Assembly: GCA_009103225.1 (NCBI GenBank) | Contig: RHPI01000638.1 | Span: forward strand, 373,437 to 437,436 | Reading direction: 5' to 3' | From: Chlorokybus atmophyticus | Lineage: Eukaryota > Streptophyta > Chlorokybophyceae > Chlorokybales > Chlorokybaceae | DNA length: 64,000 nt | Shown: one piece after another, positions 13,311 through 25,399 of the stretch | Layout: every line of letters starts with the position of its first letter | Numbering within the stretch: position 1 is the first letter of the stretch | Notes under the pieces: model-generated | Seen by the model: only the letters and a program-made list of their open reading frames with translations | Told to the model about the DNA's origin: nothing | Database searches by the model: none | Translations under genes and position numbers: made by a program

Positions 13311-13876
13311 CCATGGTCATAGTGGCGCTCATGATGTGCAGCGCAGCCATATAAGCGAGTCCTGCATGCGTGCATGACAAGCATGGGTGGGCAGTAGAGT
13401 CATATCACATCATGCAACAAGTTGGAAACTTGGTTGATGTCCGACATGGCAGAGTCTATGCATGTGTGCAACAGAGTTAAACACGTCTTGCATGGCTCAG
13501 TGCTGCAATGCTTGCGTCCCCATTGGGCTGTACGATGCAATGAGAATATCATGAAAGGTCGGTGTTTCCACATGTGTTGATAAGCACACGCTTCTCATTA
13601 AACTCAACAAGAGCTTAACAAGTGAGATACGGCAGCAACGTGCAATACAGAAGGTCAATGAGAGACTCAGGGGCAACAACCGCGCGAAGTTTCCACTGCC
13701 TACTAAAACATCACGCTTACCTTTATACGTCCATGGTTTACCTCAAATCTCTTCACCATAGGGTGCTATTGTGCATGCGTACCTCTTCTCCGCTAACAGG
13801 CAAGTTCAAGACAAGAAAGCCCCTTAGCTAGACCACTGCGCTAATGCGATTCAGCGGAGCCACTTCATGGTAAGTT

Positions 13877-14899
13877 TCATAAATGGTTCACGCCTGGAAA
13901 CAGCCACAGTACACACAAAATACCAACCAAAGACGCCTTGACGATCCCTTCCATCAACCACTTGAATCTGGGTGGATTGTTGCAAACGGCTTCCAAGTCA
14001 TGGTACGTTCTAAGGATGTTGAACGGCGTCCGCCAGAAGTTGCGAGTGCCCTTCCCGTCAGTGTTACGCAGGAGGATGTGCCGAAACCCTTCAGCACGGT
14101 TATCGCCCAGTGCCTCATGCATGTGTCTGAGTCTGAGTGCATCTTGACGTCACCCACACCCACACGCTTCGGCTCTATTTCTGTACACACACAGCAGCAC
14201 ACACACGACCAAAGTGATGACTGTCCATGGAACACATGCATTTTGCACAGGTTGATGAACGCACGCACATGCATGTGCACAGATGAACAGGCATGCGTCG
14301 GTATCTCCGGATCAAGGTGCAAAATGCATCAAACGACATTGGAATATTAGGCATGGGCAAAATTGTCTTAGTAAACATAACATGCAGCCTTTATGCTTCA
14401 AGTGTGTACAATGCTTGTGTTGCCCACCTCATTGTGCCACTTGTTCCATGCGTTGTACTGTGCAACGTAGATCGCACCAAGTACGTATGCGGCCGCATGC
14501 GCGCGCGCAGAGTCTCCCGCAAACACAACACTCTTTGCAGTGCTAAACTTGGTCAGCTGATGGTCAGCTGATACACGCGCACGTGTGCACGTGAACAGCC
14601 GCGCTACCCCCGCCGCTACGGCAACGTCTTCATTTGACAAATACTTTGCCGCCTCGCCTGTGTCATTCCGCCGCAAAAGCAGTAGCCGAGCACCATGCTT
14701 GGACCAGTATTCTCTGAAGTTGTCTTCCTGTTTGACCATCTCTAATGCTTGCTTTGCGAAGTCAATAGCGCTGGCTGCACTGCTGTCGTTTGCCTCTGGT
14801 GTGCAGTTGCGGATGAACGGACATTGGTGGGCCAAGTTTGCAACCGACCAGCATTGCCGTGCATGTGACTCCCGGTAGCAGCCAGAAGTGCTCGCTCAC
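13877..14899 (-). pseudogene. Unknown tail-anchored family, copy C, broken
   Basis: This is a second copy of the 2,550-4,052 gene, on the minus strand. The long exon (14,899 down to about 14,428) begins SEHFWLLPG but loses about 13 bases just after the GPPMSV stretch, which shifts the frame; it then continues with NCTPEANDSSA, FAKQALEMV and GDSARAHAAAYVLGAIYVAQ. The last exon (about 14,180 to 13,877) has VGVGDVK and MRHWAITVLKG. A second frameshift near 14,065 separates these from DLEAVCNNPPR and a hydrophobic tail ending at the stop at 13,877. With two frame breaks it cannot make the full protein. An R1 copy lies at higher coordinates, that is upstream of it, as in copy A. Confidence 0.65.
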
Positions 14900-14924
14900 C
14901 TGTGTGTGTAGGCAGAGAATGTGT

Positions 14925-15000
14925 ATGTGTGTGCGCGCGCGTGCGCGTGCGCGTCTGTGTGTGCGTGTGTGTGCTCACGTGCGTGCGTGTGCAGAAGGCT
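14925..15000. repeat. GT/GC alternating tract
   Basis: A run of GTGTGCGCGC-type alternation immediately upstream (on the minus strand) of copy C's long exon, in the same relative place as the short TG-rich intron end in copies A and D. Confidence 0.6.
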
Positions 15001-15699
15001 AAACGGGCCTTGAGCTCATGCGAGCTGCAGGAATACTTGGATCGCATGCACGTGCCTGTGCGTTTCTTTCTAATAAAGACATTAGCATACACGTAAGTAC
15101 CAAATCTACACAACAAAAAACATTTGCCTGCTCTTCGTGTGCAGGCTGCTCAAGTGCAACGCCGTTGGAAGCTGCAGAGCTGTTTAGGAAAGCGCCTATT
15201 ATGGTAGGGTAGCAATTGCTGAACGATAGCGCATTGATTAAACCAAGCAAAATGCATTTGTTGCATGCCTTTTGCGCTTTTGCAAAGCGGTTGCAGCGCC
15301 CCTTTTTGGTTACTGTTTGTGTGCAAGCAGCTCACTCGCAAAGCCCTCCGTGCGGATTTCTGCACGATGCTTGCACCACAGAGTTTGGGTGTGGGCGTGC
15401 TTGTCTGTCATAGTAGCTGCGTGCGTGTCCGTGTGTGCTTGTAGTACAGCATTCAGCAACTTTGAAGATGCTTGCAACAAACAAGCGCTAGCATGAGGAA
15501 GCACGTACCGGCGGTTCTGATGGGCGCAGACCACCGTGACTCTCTAACAAACAGACTGGCAGTGCACGCTGGCAGATGAGCTCCTGCCCATAACAGTTCA
15601 ACGCAAGCACGCATGCGGTTGCGTATACAGGTGTACGCTTTTGTGTGCGCTTGTGTGCACACATATACCGACGCGCACATGCGCATGCCCCCCCCTCCC

Positions 15700-15872
15700 N
15701 NNNNNNNNNNNNNNNNNNNNNNNNNNNNNNNNNNNNNNNNNNNNNNNNNNNNNNNNNNNNNNNNNNNNNNNNNNNNNNNNNNNNNNNNNNNNNNNNNNNN
15801 NNNNNNNNNNNNNNNNNNNNNNNNNNNNNNNNNNNNNNNNNNNNNNNNNNNNNNNNNNNNNNNNNNNNNNNN
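15700..15872. other. Assembly gap (N), beside a C-rich run
   Basis: 173 undetermined bases follow a CCCCCCTCCC run. The gap at 57,137 and the N at 59,451 also sit at C homopolymers, so these are probably unsequenced poly-C tracts. Confidence 0.95.
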
Positions 15873-17143
15873 CAAATTGGCAACCCAATACTGACAAGCA
15901 AATCGGTAGGGCACGCCGGCAGATGCTCCTGCTCATAGACTTGAAAAACTGGCAGTTTTGTACAAGCAATTATACGGTTGCGCACACATGTGTACACAAA
16001 TGTGCATGTTCGCATATCTCAACGCGCACATGCATGTGCGCCGGCGCGCACGCACAGAATGCAGCTCGGACAATGACACTCACTGCATAGGGTCGCAGGA
16101 TCTGCCATTGTGGTGTAGGCTATTGAGTGGTCGCCTCTGGTACACGCGGTCCAAGGATTGCCACCTGTGCACACCTGTGCCAGCAAATGCGCTGGATGAG
16201 CACATGTGGAGAACAGCAAACCGAATTCAGACCCCCCTNTCCTTACGCTGCCAGACAGAGTGCCGCTCAGCCCATCTCAAGTCTACAACCTACGTTAAGG
16301 AAAAAGCCAGCTACAAAGAGTCATGGTAGCTACCTACAAGTACTGATGGTATGAGTCATAGTCATGCTGCGTAAAAATGTCTATGTCTATTATGCTTGTT
16401 CCAGTAAATCATACCATACACATGAAGGACACATCTGCAACGAGCAGTAGCCGTGTCATATGCGTGCGTAAATCTGACATGCAGTTGGTCAGCAAATCAT
16501 GTTGCTAGCATGCAGAAGTCAGCAAAGAAATGTGCCTGATCACCCCCAACCAGCAAAAACAGCGGCGCTGTCACATGCGTTTTCAGATAACTGCATGTGT
16601 GCGACCTGCTTCAAGAGTGTTTCATGAACGTCTAGACCGCTGCTCGCAGCAAGCCAATGGCCAGCGAACGCAGGCTAGCTTTGGCTACAGCCGCCCACCT
16701 GGTGAGCTTGCAGCTATGTGGGCCAGCCGACGTGCTTGTCGTGCAGGTGCCACCTGTGCTGCTCATGCTTACCAAACAATGCGTTTTGTTTTTGAACAAA
16801 CCAGAGGCTAAACAAGAGCAATGCAAGGCAAGCACAGAAGCACGCAACTCAAGCACATTGAGCACAGCATAATTGCTAAAAGCAGCAGAAATGCCCATCA
16901 CACCTGGTAACGGTCCCCGGCGCCCAGCGAAGGGGTCCACACCAGGCCACCGGCAGCAGCTCCGCCTCCCTCCGCCAGCCCTTAGGCCCACCACAGCAAC
17001 ACCAACGTGAACACCGACAATGACACCACCAACGCCAACGCCACCAACGCCGACACGTCCCAGCAGCAGCAGCAGCCCTCTAAATCAGCTCTGCTCAGCT
17101 CATCTCATGAGAGCCCTTTGAGCTGAGCCAATCAGCTGTGATC

Positions 17144-17196
17144 AGGCCCTTTGAGCTGATCAAGTCTTATGTCTCTGACATAAGCTCAAAGGGCCT
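17144..17196. repeat. Cruciform-capable nested inverted repeat
   Basis: The outer arms 17144-17157 and 17183-17196 (AGGCCCTTTGAGCT and its complement) are perfect. Inside is an 8-bp perfect stem (17166-17173 with 17177-17184, three-base loop). A direct extra copy of the GAGCCCTTTGAGCTGA motif lies just before, at about 17,110-17,126. Confidence 0.8.
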
Positions 17197-18163
17197 GTCA
17201 GAGAGATGCTATGAGGGATAAGCACAATGGCGGGAAATGCACTGGCGTGAATGTCGGTGCCAGAGGTCGGATAGAAGGGCGCAAACGGGGCGCAGCGCAG
17301 TGTCTCAGCGTCGACATCATCGTAGTGACAAGATATCGACGACGGTCACCATAAAGGCGGGGCTTGGGGAGCTGCCCAGCAGTAGTCATTCATTTTGTTG
17401 TGTGTACAGTGTAGTGTGTAGTGTAGTGCTTAGGGCCGGGGCGGCGGAGGACAAAGAGGCGGTGGAGCGGCAAGGTGAAACCTGAGCTTTGTGGTGGAGC
17501 CTGGCTGACCGATGGCCCTCTTCTGCGAGGCGCCTCAGCTGCAAGCTCGCTTTGTGATCTTTGCTGATGGACTGCAACCAACCAACTGATTGCTGCTTGC
17601 GGATGCCCGGTCACTGCTGATATGGGTGGCTGAGCTAATTGGCTTTCTTGAGCGTGCGCAACGTGTGCGCTTCTATGGTGGTTGGATGTCTTCTGGTAGT
17701 TGTTTTGATTGTGTAGTACTCAGCCCTCTGTTTGCCTTTGCAGAACAGCGGCCAACAGACAGTGCCGCTGCATCCAAGCTCACGTACGCCACTGCTGCGC
17801 CCTCCGCTTAAACCATTTACTTATTGAGCTCGGCAAGGAGAGGTATGCTGCTACAAGTAGAAGGAGATTTGGTATGGCAGTCTGCATGTTGAGTGTTGTG
17901 CGTGTGCTTAGCCTGCTGTCAACTAGCGTGTCGTGTAAAAGGCGTTTCTTTCACACAGCACAAGGTCTCATACCATGAGCGCAGTGATCTGTTGTTATGA
18001 TTGCGCCCAGCTTGAAAACGGGGTCGCACCTTCTTGCTAACACCGCATGCTTTCTTTACAATTTGCTTTAGTTTCCAGTGCTTGCGTGGCGGCCATGTGC
18101 ACATGGGCGCAGACACAGACAAATGCACTCTCGCACCCACGGCTACAACTATGCACGGTGCAG

Positions 18164-19863
18164 GTACTGTGCGCAAGTACTTGCGGAGAGCTAAAAGTGA
18201 ACATTTGGACGGACGCTACACGCTGAACTGCAGAATGATGGAGGATTCTACAGACGCGCCTGCTTTGAATGAAATGAAGCAGGCGCTGCAACTGCTCTGT
18301 GCAGGTGTGACGCCGCTGCACAATAATCTGATGAAACGCATGACTATTGGTTGAATGTGCTCCCTTCAGCAGGCGCGTCTTATCAGGATTCTGTAGCTTC
18401 GGACAACAATGCGTTCAAACAACCAGCAGCCGAACTTCAGTTGAGTGTAACACAGCAGGCAAGTGTGCATTGGTATATGTGTGAGTCAACGGCATTGACG
18501 GTTGTATTAAGAAGGATGTGCATATGCCCACGTACTTGCATCAAGCATGTACAACGCATTTTTTTCAAAACATGGTGTGCAAACGCACATAACAAGTACT
18601 CACACACAAATACACAGGTGAGCGAGCACTTTTGGCTGCTACCAGGAGTTGCATGCACTGCAATGCTGGTGGAGTGCAAACTCGGACCATCAGTTTCCTT
18701 GCAGCTGTTGGAAGCCATCCGTAATTGTGCGCCAGTGCCAACGACATCAGCGCAGCGAGCCTCGTTGGCTACGCGAAGAGAGCTTTGGACGTGGTGAAAG
18801 ATGAAGAAGGATCCAAGTACTACCAGTGCAAACATGGTGCACGCACGCTGTTGTTGAATTGGGATGATAGAGACAGCTTGGCGGATTACCAGTCAGTTGA
18901 AGACGTTGCACTGGCTGCGGGGATAGCGCAGATGTTCCGCGTGTACACGCACGTGTACACTGTTGGCAAGCTGGCCAAATTCCGCGATGCGAAGAGTGTT
19001 GTGTATGCGGGAGACTCTGCACGCGAGCATGCGCCGGCATACGTGTACCGTGCCATCTACCTTGCAAAGTACAGTGCACAAACCTTGCAGTCCAATTGGT
19101 GCAATTCTGGTGCACAATACTACCACTTTGTTCTGGTAGCTTCCTACCACTGCTACAGAGCTTCCTCTGCTTATCGGGCTACTTTCTTTCACCTGCAGAT
19201 ATGCGTATCTTTGGATAGACCGCGACCCGCTTGAGTAGTTAAACCAAACATGTGAAGCACTCAGGTGAGCAACGGAAAGCAGTATACACATTTAGAGAAC
19301 ACATGCCACGTGTCCTGTATGGCTGATGACAAGAATGTCCATTGACTTCCTGCAATGTTCAATTACTGCATGTTCAGGGTCACCCTGAATTCAGCAAGCT
19401 GCAAACACATGCGTGCCTATTGGACTGTACGAATGCACTTGCGAGCATCCATCAGCATGTGCAAAGATGCGTGTACCATGGAGAGAAGTAACATCTTTGT
19501 GTGTGCAGCTGCTGTGCGTTGCATAGGAGGAAGCGAGCAGAAGCTTTGTGAGTGTGGGTGGCGTCAAGTTGTACCACGACTTGGCAACATGCACCAGAAA
19601 CTGAACCGTGGAAGTGCTCAAGGGCATCAGCGTATCTGACAGCCTCCTGGACATCATGCAGGGCACCAACAACTTCATGTGGACACCGTTCAACACCTTG
19701 AACAGCCTTGACGACCTGACAACCGTTTGCAACTCCCCACCCAGACTCATGTAGTTGATGGCAAACGTCATCGAGGCCGTCTGTGCCGTGACCGTGCTTG
19801 CCCTGGTGAGGTATCTGCTGTTGTGGTTGCTGTTTAAAGTGATCAGCCTGTGGTTCCGCTGAT
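18164..19863 (+). pseudogene. Unknown tail-anchored family, copy D, broken
   Basis: The exons mirror copy A with identical phases: 18164-18304, 18370-18458 (GC donor), a long exon from 18618 to about 19,098, and a last exon from about 19,500 to 19,863. A one-base shift near 18,737 splits the NCAP motif from ANDISAASLVGYAKRALDVV. The last exon has two in-frame stops, at about 19,600 (TGA) and about 19,752 (TAG). The conserved GDSAREHAPAYVY stretch and hydrophobic tail remain. The first two exons read well (RKYL, LNCR, LSVTQQ). The copy is therefore a recently decayed or sequencing-damaged paralogue. Confidence 0.65.
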
Positions 19864-19888
19864 GAACTTCGTCTTACTAAAAGCAGTT

Positions 19889-19893
<5 letters not shown>

Positions 19894-19924
<31 letters not shown>
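19894..19924. repeat. (CT)n microsatellite
   Basis: About fifteen uninterrupted CT units, just after the end of family copy D. Confidence 0.95.
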
Positions 19925-19927
<3 letters not shown>

Positions 19928-20500
19928 CATGTACAAGAACCTTTGTATGGAAGCGGTGCCAGATGGACAGTGGACGCCCACAGCTTGTTATTTCCGGAAG
20001 ACCGTTCACCCTGCCTGTCATGGTGCATGGTTGTTACTGTCTGAGATGGTGCCACACCAGCACCTGAACCAGCAGTTTTTGAGGGTGCCCTATGTGAGCA
20101 GCAGCATACAGCAGCTGTCAACGACATTATCCTGCGCCGGGGCCTCAAGCAGTTGTTGCGCATGCGTATACATCACTGTTGTCAGCCCTCGCTTCAACAC
20201 ACTCTACTACTCCCTCATCTCTGCATGTCTGCTATCGCTCCATGCGCATCTGCATTGGCGAGAACCATCATCAATGCATGCGCTTGTTATTGTGTGTTGT
20301 GGCGCTTGACGTCAGCAGTGCAGCATGAGAACTGCTGAGCGCGCTCAGTAGTAGACAATTCGGTAGATACCAATATGGGCTGGTAGCGCGCTTGTAGATG
20401 TACGCGTCGGAGGTGCTGTGCACGCAGTCGTTTGTCACAGTGTGGCTGAAACGCGGCGTGCGTGCGCCGCCTCGCACCCACCGCCCCGCTCAACCTCCGA

Positions 20501-20519
20501 GGTGGGAGAGTCTCCCACC
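20501..20519. repeat. Short perfect palindrome
   Basis: GGTGGGAGA, one base, then its exact complement. A longer imperfect inverted repeat follows, pairing about 20,537-20,563 (GTAGGTAGGAGACGGTGGTG) with about 20,588-20,620. Confidence 0.7.
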
Positions 20520-20619
20520 CCTACGCCACCCTATGCAAAGGTAGGTAGGAGACGGTGGTGTTAAACACTGTTGCGGCAACGTCGTCAACACCACCGTGAT
20601 GACCGTCTCCAACTTACCT

Positions 20620-22960
20620 GTCTGGTTCGCAACGCTATTAGTGTTCACACACACGAACACCCACTCACCCACCCAACCACACACGCACGCACGCACGCAC
20701 GTGCGTGCGTGCGTGGGTGCACATACTCGCACGCAAGCAGGCACAGAGCCCATACTTTGGTAACCAATGCGTGACTTGCTTGCACGTTTCTTGTTGCTGT
20801 TTTTGTACGAGAACTTGGCCCATGTCATGTCGCCAGTGGCAACACGGATGGTTGTGGACTTTCGCCCGCTGCGCGTGTGGCTGTTCGTGTGGTTCACCCA
20901 TTTTGGATGTTCCTGCACGACGCGTGGTTCTTCTTCAAGCACAAGATTGCATGGCCACAAGGCCATCTTGCGCTTCGTCCACGCTGGCTACCACGACCAA
21001 AATGCAATACGCACGCTTGTAACCAGTTTTCGTTCAGCACGCCAGGATGACTGACCCAAGATTCGCTTTCCTGTAAGAACAGTAGGCTGTCAGCCTTGGA
21101 ATCAGTGATCCCACAGCAAATGGCACTACTGCAACATGCAACATTATAGCTATTGCTATGCTCTTTGGAACAGATGTGTCTGTGCAACGCACGCAAGTCT
21201 GCAGTTGATGTCGCATTCTGCTTATGGTGGCAGGCAGACTGCTAAAAATTGCATGATGTACTAACATCGAGGGATACACCCATCGCGGTTGGGACTACTC
21301 GCGAGCTCTGGAGTTGTCGCTGCACACGGGGTTATATTACAGCCTCGTGCTGCTGTGGATGTACCTCCATCACACGTGACACAACATCGCGTTCACGCAC
21401 GCACGCATGCAGTTACGTGCCACTCACATGCAACCCAACGACCACTGCCCCGTGACACAACAGCCACCCAGGTGAGATCCTCTGGCCTTTGTCTTCCTGG
21501 TGGTGTTTGAGGTGGCAACGGACGTGACTGGTCACTGCGACTACTGGCCGCCAGTCGTGCAATGCCCGACTGGCTGTACTGCACTACCGGCGGCCTCAAC
21601 GGAGGGTAGACGTAATTTTCCCTAATCATCATGTTCAACAAATTGGCAATTGGAAGAGACACAAATTGTGATTGTGTGCAGGTGGGATTGACACCTGTTA
21701 CTGCTGCGCGCCCCAACGATCATTACATCCACCACCTTGGCCCATGCTACAACAGTTCCCTCTACTCTAATCACTGCTGAGAGACGTAACCGGCACATTC
21801 GCAGCATCATCATCAGTACTCACACTACAAATCGCTCAGTGGCTTATCAACTACCCAAATAACCAACATGCACGTTGATCCTATCCTTGGTTTATGGATT
21901 GGTTGACTATCGACCAATGACGTGGGCGCAATGAGGGCATCACCGCCTGTTGGCGATTGAGACAGGGACATATTTCTCAGCCACCGTGTCCTATCTCAAG
22001 GCTGTGCCCAGTGAGGCCAAGCCACGTGCATGAACTACTCGTTAGTAACCCGTGAATGGGGAGGCGACATGCACATGTGTTGAGATTGTTACGCGCATGC
22101 GCTAGTGTTACTCAGTGATTTGTACATCTGCTAGTTGTTAGGCCTAGGTGTGCTAGAGCCTGTTTTATCGGGTTCCTTTGCTAATGGCATTGGTGGATGG
22201 CATGCATACCATATTGTGTGGTCCCATGCATGTCCTAAAGCACCATATGAGACCGAGTTCATGCACAGGTTGCATGAACTCGTTTTCTGCGGGACGATTT
22301 CAATGGTAATGGTTGCTAAAAGGCAGCCCAGCAAATTGAACACACGGCACCATCAATCCATGATAGTACTGGGTTGAAAGCTGCACACATCATAATACTG
22401 TGTCCAAGCTGGAACAGCAGTACGACAGTTTGCTTGCCTGCCGGACCGCAGTGTGGTGTATGGTGCAGCATTACGATGTTGCAATAACAATGTGCACCTC
22501 ACATGTATACTTTTTTGCATGTTCGTTTCATTGCGACAAGACAGAAAGGGTTGCGTGCATGGAAGTTGAAAGTTCTTGTGAAGAACCAGTGCGTGCATCC
22601 AACTCTATGCTTGCAGCAAGGCTCAGCTCAATGAGGTTGCCTTTACCGAGGGCGGCAGCGGCAACCACGCCCATCTCCGAGCCGCCGCCCCGCGTGCTGT
22701 TGTCTATGGCACCGTTTCAAGTGTGGCATGCGTGGGTGCGGCAAACAGCATCACTACGGTTGCGTGGTTGCATGATGATGGCAACAAACTCATGTCGTGC
22801 TTGCAACCTGAACGACTTGCCATTGACTCACCCAGGACTACCTGCTAGTGCACAGTATCATAGACTCGTGGGAGACGGCGAGCGTGCACTCACCCGAGCA
22901 CACTCTACCACAAGCTCAAGGTGGGAGCTTGTGTGTGTCTGCTCATCTGAGCATCATAAT
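20620..22960. other. Gene-poor stretch with possible gene remnants
   Basis: CACG/CGTG microsatellite at 20,680-20,725. Frames at 20,767-21,054 and 22,626-22,848 have protein-like composition (the latter reads AWLHDDGNKL, echoed by AWFHDKY at 23,000), but no start, splice chain or family could be set. A 12-bp hairpin-like pair (GAGTTCATGC...GCATGAACTC) is at 22,256-22,282. Nothing else is supported. Confidence 0.35.
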
Positions 22961-22969
22961 TGATCCTTG

Positions 22970-24010
22970 ACACTAATCACGTTGTGGCGTGGTTTCATGA
23001 CAAGTACAGGTTTAGACCCGAAGTGATGGGTTTCAATCAGCGCAACAATGGCGTAGAGGTGGAGTACACTGATGGCACGAAGGAAGGCTGCGACTTGTTT
23101 ATTTGCGTGGATGGAGCAAAAGTCCACTTGTGAAACAGCCTTTGTTGCTTGAGGTAACGAGATGAAATTGCGCACGCACGCACGCTGGCGCGCAGGTAAA
23201 GGTAAGCACGCACTTACATGTATGCGCGAGCACGCACGTTGTTAATAGCAGCTGTGAATGCTGAGCGCTTGCAGGTGGCAGCAGAGTTTGCTCGCTATGT
23301 TGTGTGGAGTGGTTTGGTGGAGAGCCAAGCGCCTCCCGAGCTATCAAAAATGCCTGTGAAAAGCGGGCCAATCCGAGGATGTTGGCAGCGTTGCCACCAG
23401 CAGGCTACTCGCTATTGTTGGCTTGCTTGTTGTTAAGTGCACTGCCAAGCGCAGCACGAGACAGCCTCATCACGTTCAACACCAATCAGGGCCAGTTGTA
23501 CAGCAATAGACAGGTAAGGAAGCACCTTTGACACTCGCACTGCTCGGCGCACTGTTTGCTAACTGAGTTTTACCATGAACCTGTACTGTGGCAGCTATTT
23601 TAAATCAAATGAGTCAACTGGTTCGAGACCAAAAAAGCGCAATACGGTACGTGCAGACAAGCAACGTACATGCTGGCAAAACCTCCAACCGTACACAAGT
23701 ATGTGGTTTTACATGACAAGCCATCGTGCATGGGCTGTAGAAAGTCTCTATGGAATCGTTCCTCGACAGCATTGCTGACAATGGCTTCGAAGCCTTGTGA
23801 GTGCCTCTTTGCAGTGGGCGCCATACTCAATCCAGCAGTAAGGTCAGCACGATTAACACGCATATAAACTTTGTCCTTCATGTCTGGGACACATTTACCA
23901 TGCACTTTTGACACTCTCACTCACACGGACACTCAGGGATATTGCCCGGAATGTCAATGCTGATATCGCAGACGTGCGGTTACTGGATGCGCTGGACATG
24001 CTGATATGAA
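22970..24010 (+). pseudogene. FAD-dependent monooxygenase-like remnant
   Basis: At 22,970-23,130 a frame reads RPEVMGF, then GVEVEYTDGT, then DLFICVDGAK. This is the pattern of aromatic-ring FAD monooxygenases, in which a strand pair and DGT are followed by the D-x-L-x-G-x-D-G-A motif near the flavin. The expected continuation after DGAK is only reached by shifting one base (STCETAF). A later exon starting after the AG near 23,275 reads YVVWSGLVES, matching the Y-x-x-W-R-G-L-V-x-E motif of the same family. Short downstream pieces reach a stop at about 24,009. No N-terminal GxGxxG dinucleotide fold was found. I read this as a decayed or heavily truncated gene; the substrate is unknown. Confidence 0.45.
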
Positions 24011-24949
24011 GTAAGTGTTGAAGCACTTCGCAGCGTGGTTGTTTGCAGGAACAACCATTTGTGATGAACACTCCTATCCGACCTTATTAGGGAGGGCTGA
24101 GGGGTGTCCTATAGGAGACCCTACTAGCTAGTGCCGTTGCACTTGCATTGTCTGCAGGCAGGTGTGCCCACTGACAGATACCGATTACATCATGTCACCG
24201 AGGACTTCGTCAAGCAGGTGCATGGCGTGAGCTTTTGACTCATGAGTCGGTGCAGAACACTTGTTGTAGACAACCATTGCTGACGAGCATACCATGCCGG
24301 TCGGTGCTGTTGAATCCGTGTTGCGACTTTTAGAAAGTATTTGCGGGGGAGCTGAAAACATGCACCCATAGTATGCAATGGGATGCACCGCACCAAGCTA
24401 TAATGGCATGCAATGCACCATATTGTATGCATACGCGCATGCGTGTGCCTATGTAACTTGAGGTGGCAACATGTTAACATCACAAACTTGCGCAAATGGT
24501 GACATAGGGTCATGGGTCATATTGTCACCTCCAACCAGGACCAGGCTGCGACGCGACTAAGGAAACTACACACAGGTACTGAGACACCTGCACGTAATGC
24601 GCAGCGTATTTTACGCAATTGGAAAAACAACCGTGTTGATGAAAGAGCCTGTGAGCACTAGCAACCAAGTATGCTAAGATGGCTACGCTGCCACTGAACT
24701 CTGCGAGAGTCTTTGAGCAGCAAGATGTTCATGATACACACACACACAAGTGTGTCTTATGCCACTGCTAGCCTAGCACATGGTAGACAATTGCACAGCA
24801 ATGTATTTGCTGACCGTCCCTTTGCGGTTACTTGAAAATAATTATGACTGCCCTCATACAGAATTTGTGTAGAAGCAACCACTCCTCAATAAAAACTCCT
24901 CACGCTGCAAAGTGAAGTTGCTTGTGTGCCACGCCAAGTGGTCGTGCAA

Positions 24950-25175
24950 AGTGATGGTTGCGGGCGGACGGTGCGTGACCAACAGTGGCAAAATTGGAAT
25001 GGCAGAGGGCAGAAACGGAAGGGGATGTTGCCGCAGGAGGCTGTTAATGTTCTGTGTAAAGAGAGGCACTACATGCGCATATGCCGCAAACGCAATGTGC
25101 ACATGCACATGCCGCATACGCAGTTCAAGCAGCCTGATGAGTGGCGTGTGCCGTGCTGCCGTCCGGATGGTCAAG
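24950..25175 (+). repeat. R2 repeat, copy 3
   Basis: The longest-open copy of R2. One frame runs from about 24,926 to 25,258 without a stop (KGMLPQEAVNVLC, then HYMRICRKRN, then DEWRVPCC). The composition could be a real exon, but the frame is not conserved in the other two copies, so a coding role is doubtful. Confidence 0.5.
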
Positions 25176-25399
25176 TCGTATGCAGTTCCGTGTGTACTAC
25201 ATTGCTGCAAGTGTGCACGTGTACATGTGCAGATGTGCGCACGTATAAACATGCGTGAGTACGCAAAACTTGACGATGAGTGTGTGCGCGCTTGCACGCA
25301 CATACGTGTATAATCAGCTTGTAATGATCATTAATACGAATTTGAAAAGCTCAGTGTCCACGGAGCATGAGCACTCTGCGCTTGACGATAGATTTTGCA

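Larger units (their letters stand above)
15480..17700 (-). repeat. R1 segment, copy c (inverted), with gap
   Basis: Read on the minus strand this again follows copy a: the 2,440-2,335 piece at 15,495-15,620, a second partial copy of that piece at 15,900-15,960, the GCTAGC / AGCTATG piece at 16,660-16,800, and the 800-710 piece around 17,520-17,690. An assembly gap interrupts it. Together with the broken family gene at 13,877-14,899 it makes a complete inverted gene-plus-upstream unit. Confidence 0.6.

Noticed and set aside
17230-17237. GCGGGAAA, an E2F-type word
   Set aside because: No gene start was found near it; eight-base words of this kind occur by chance.
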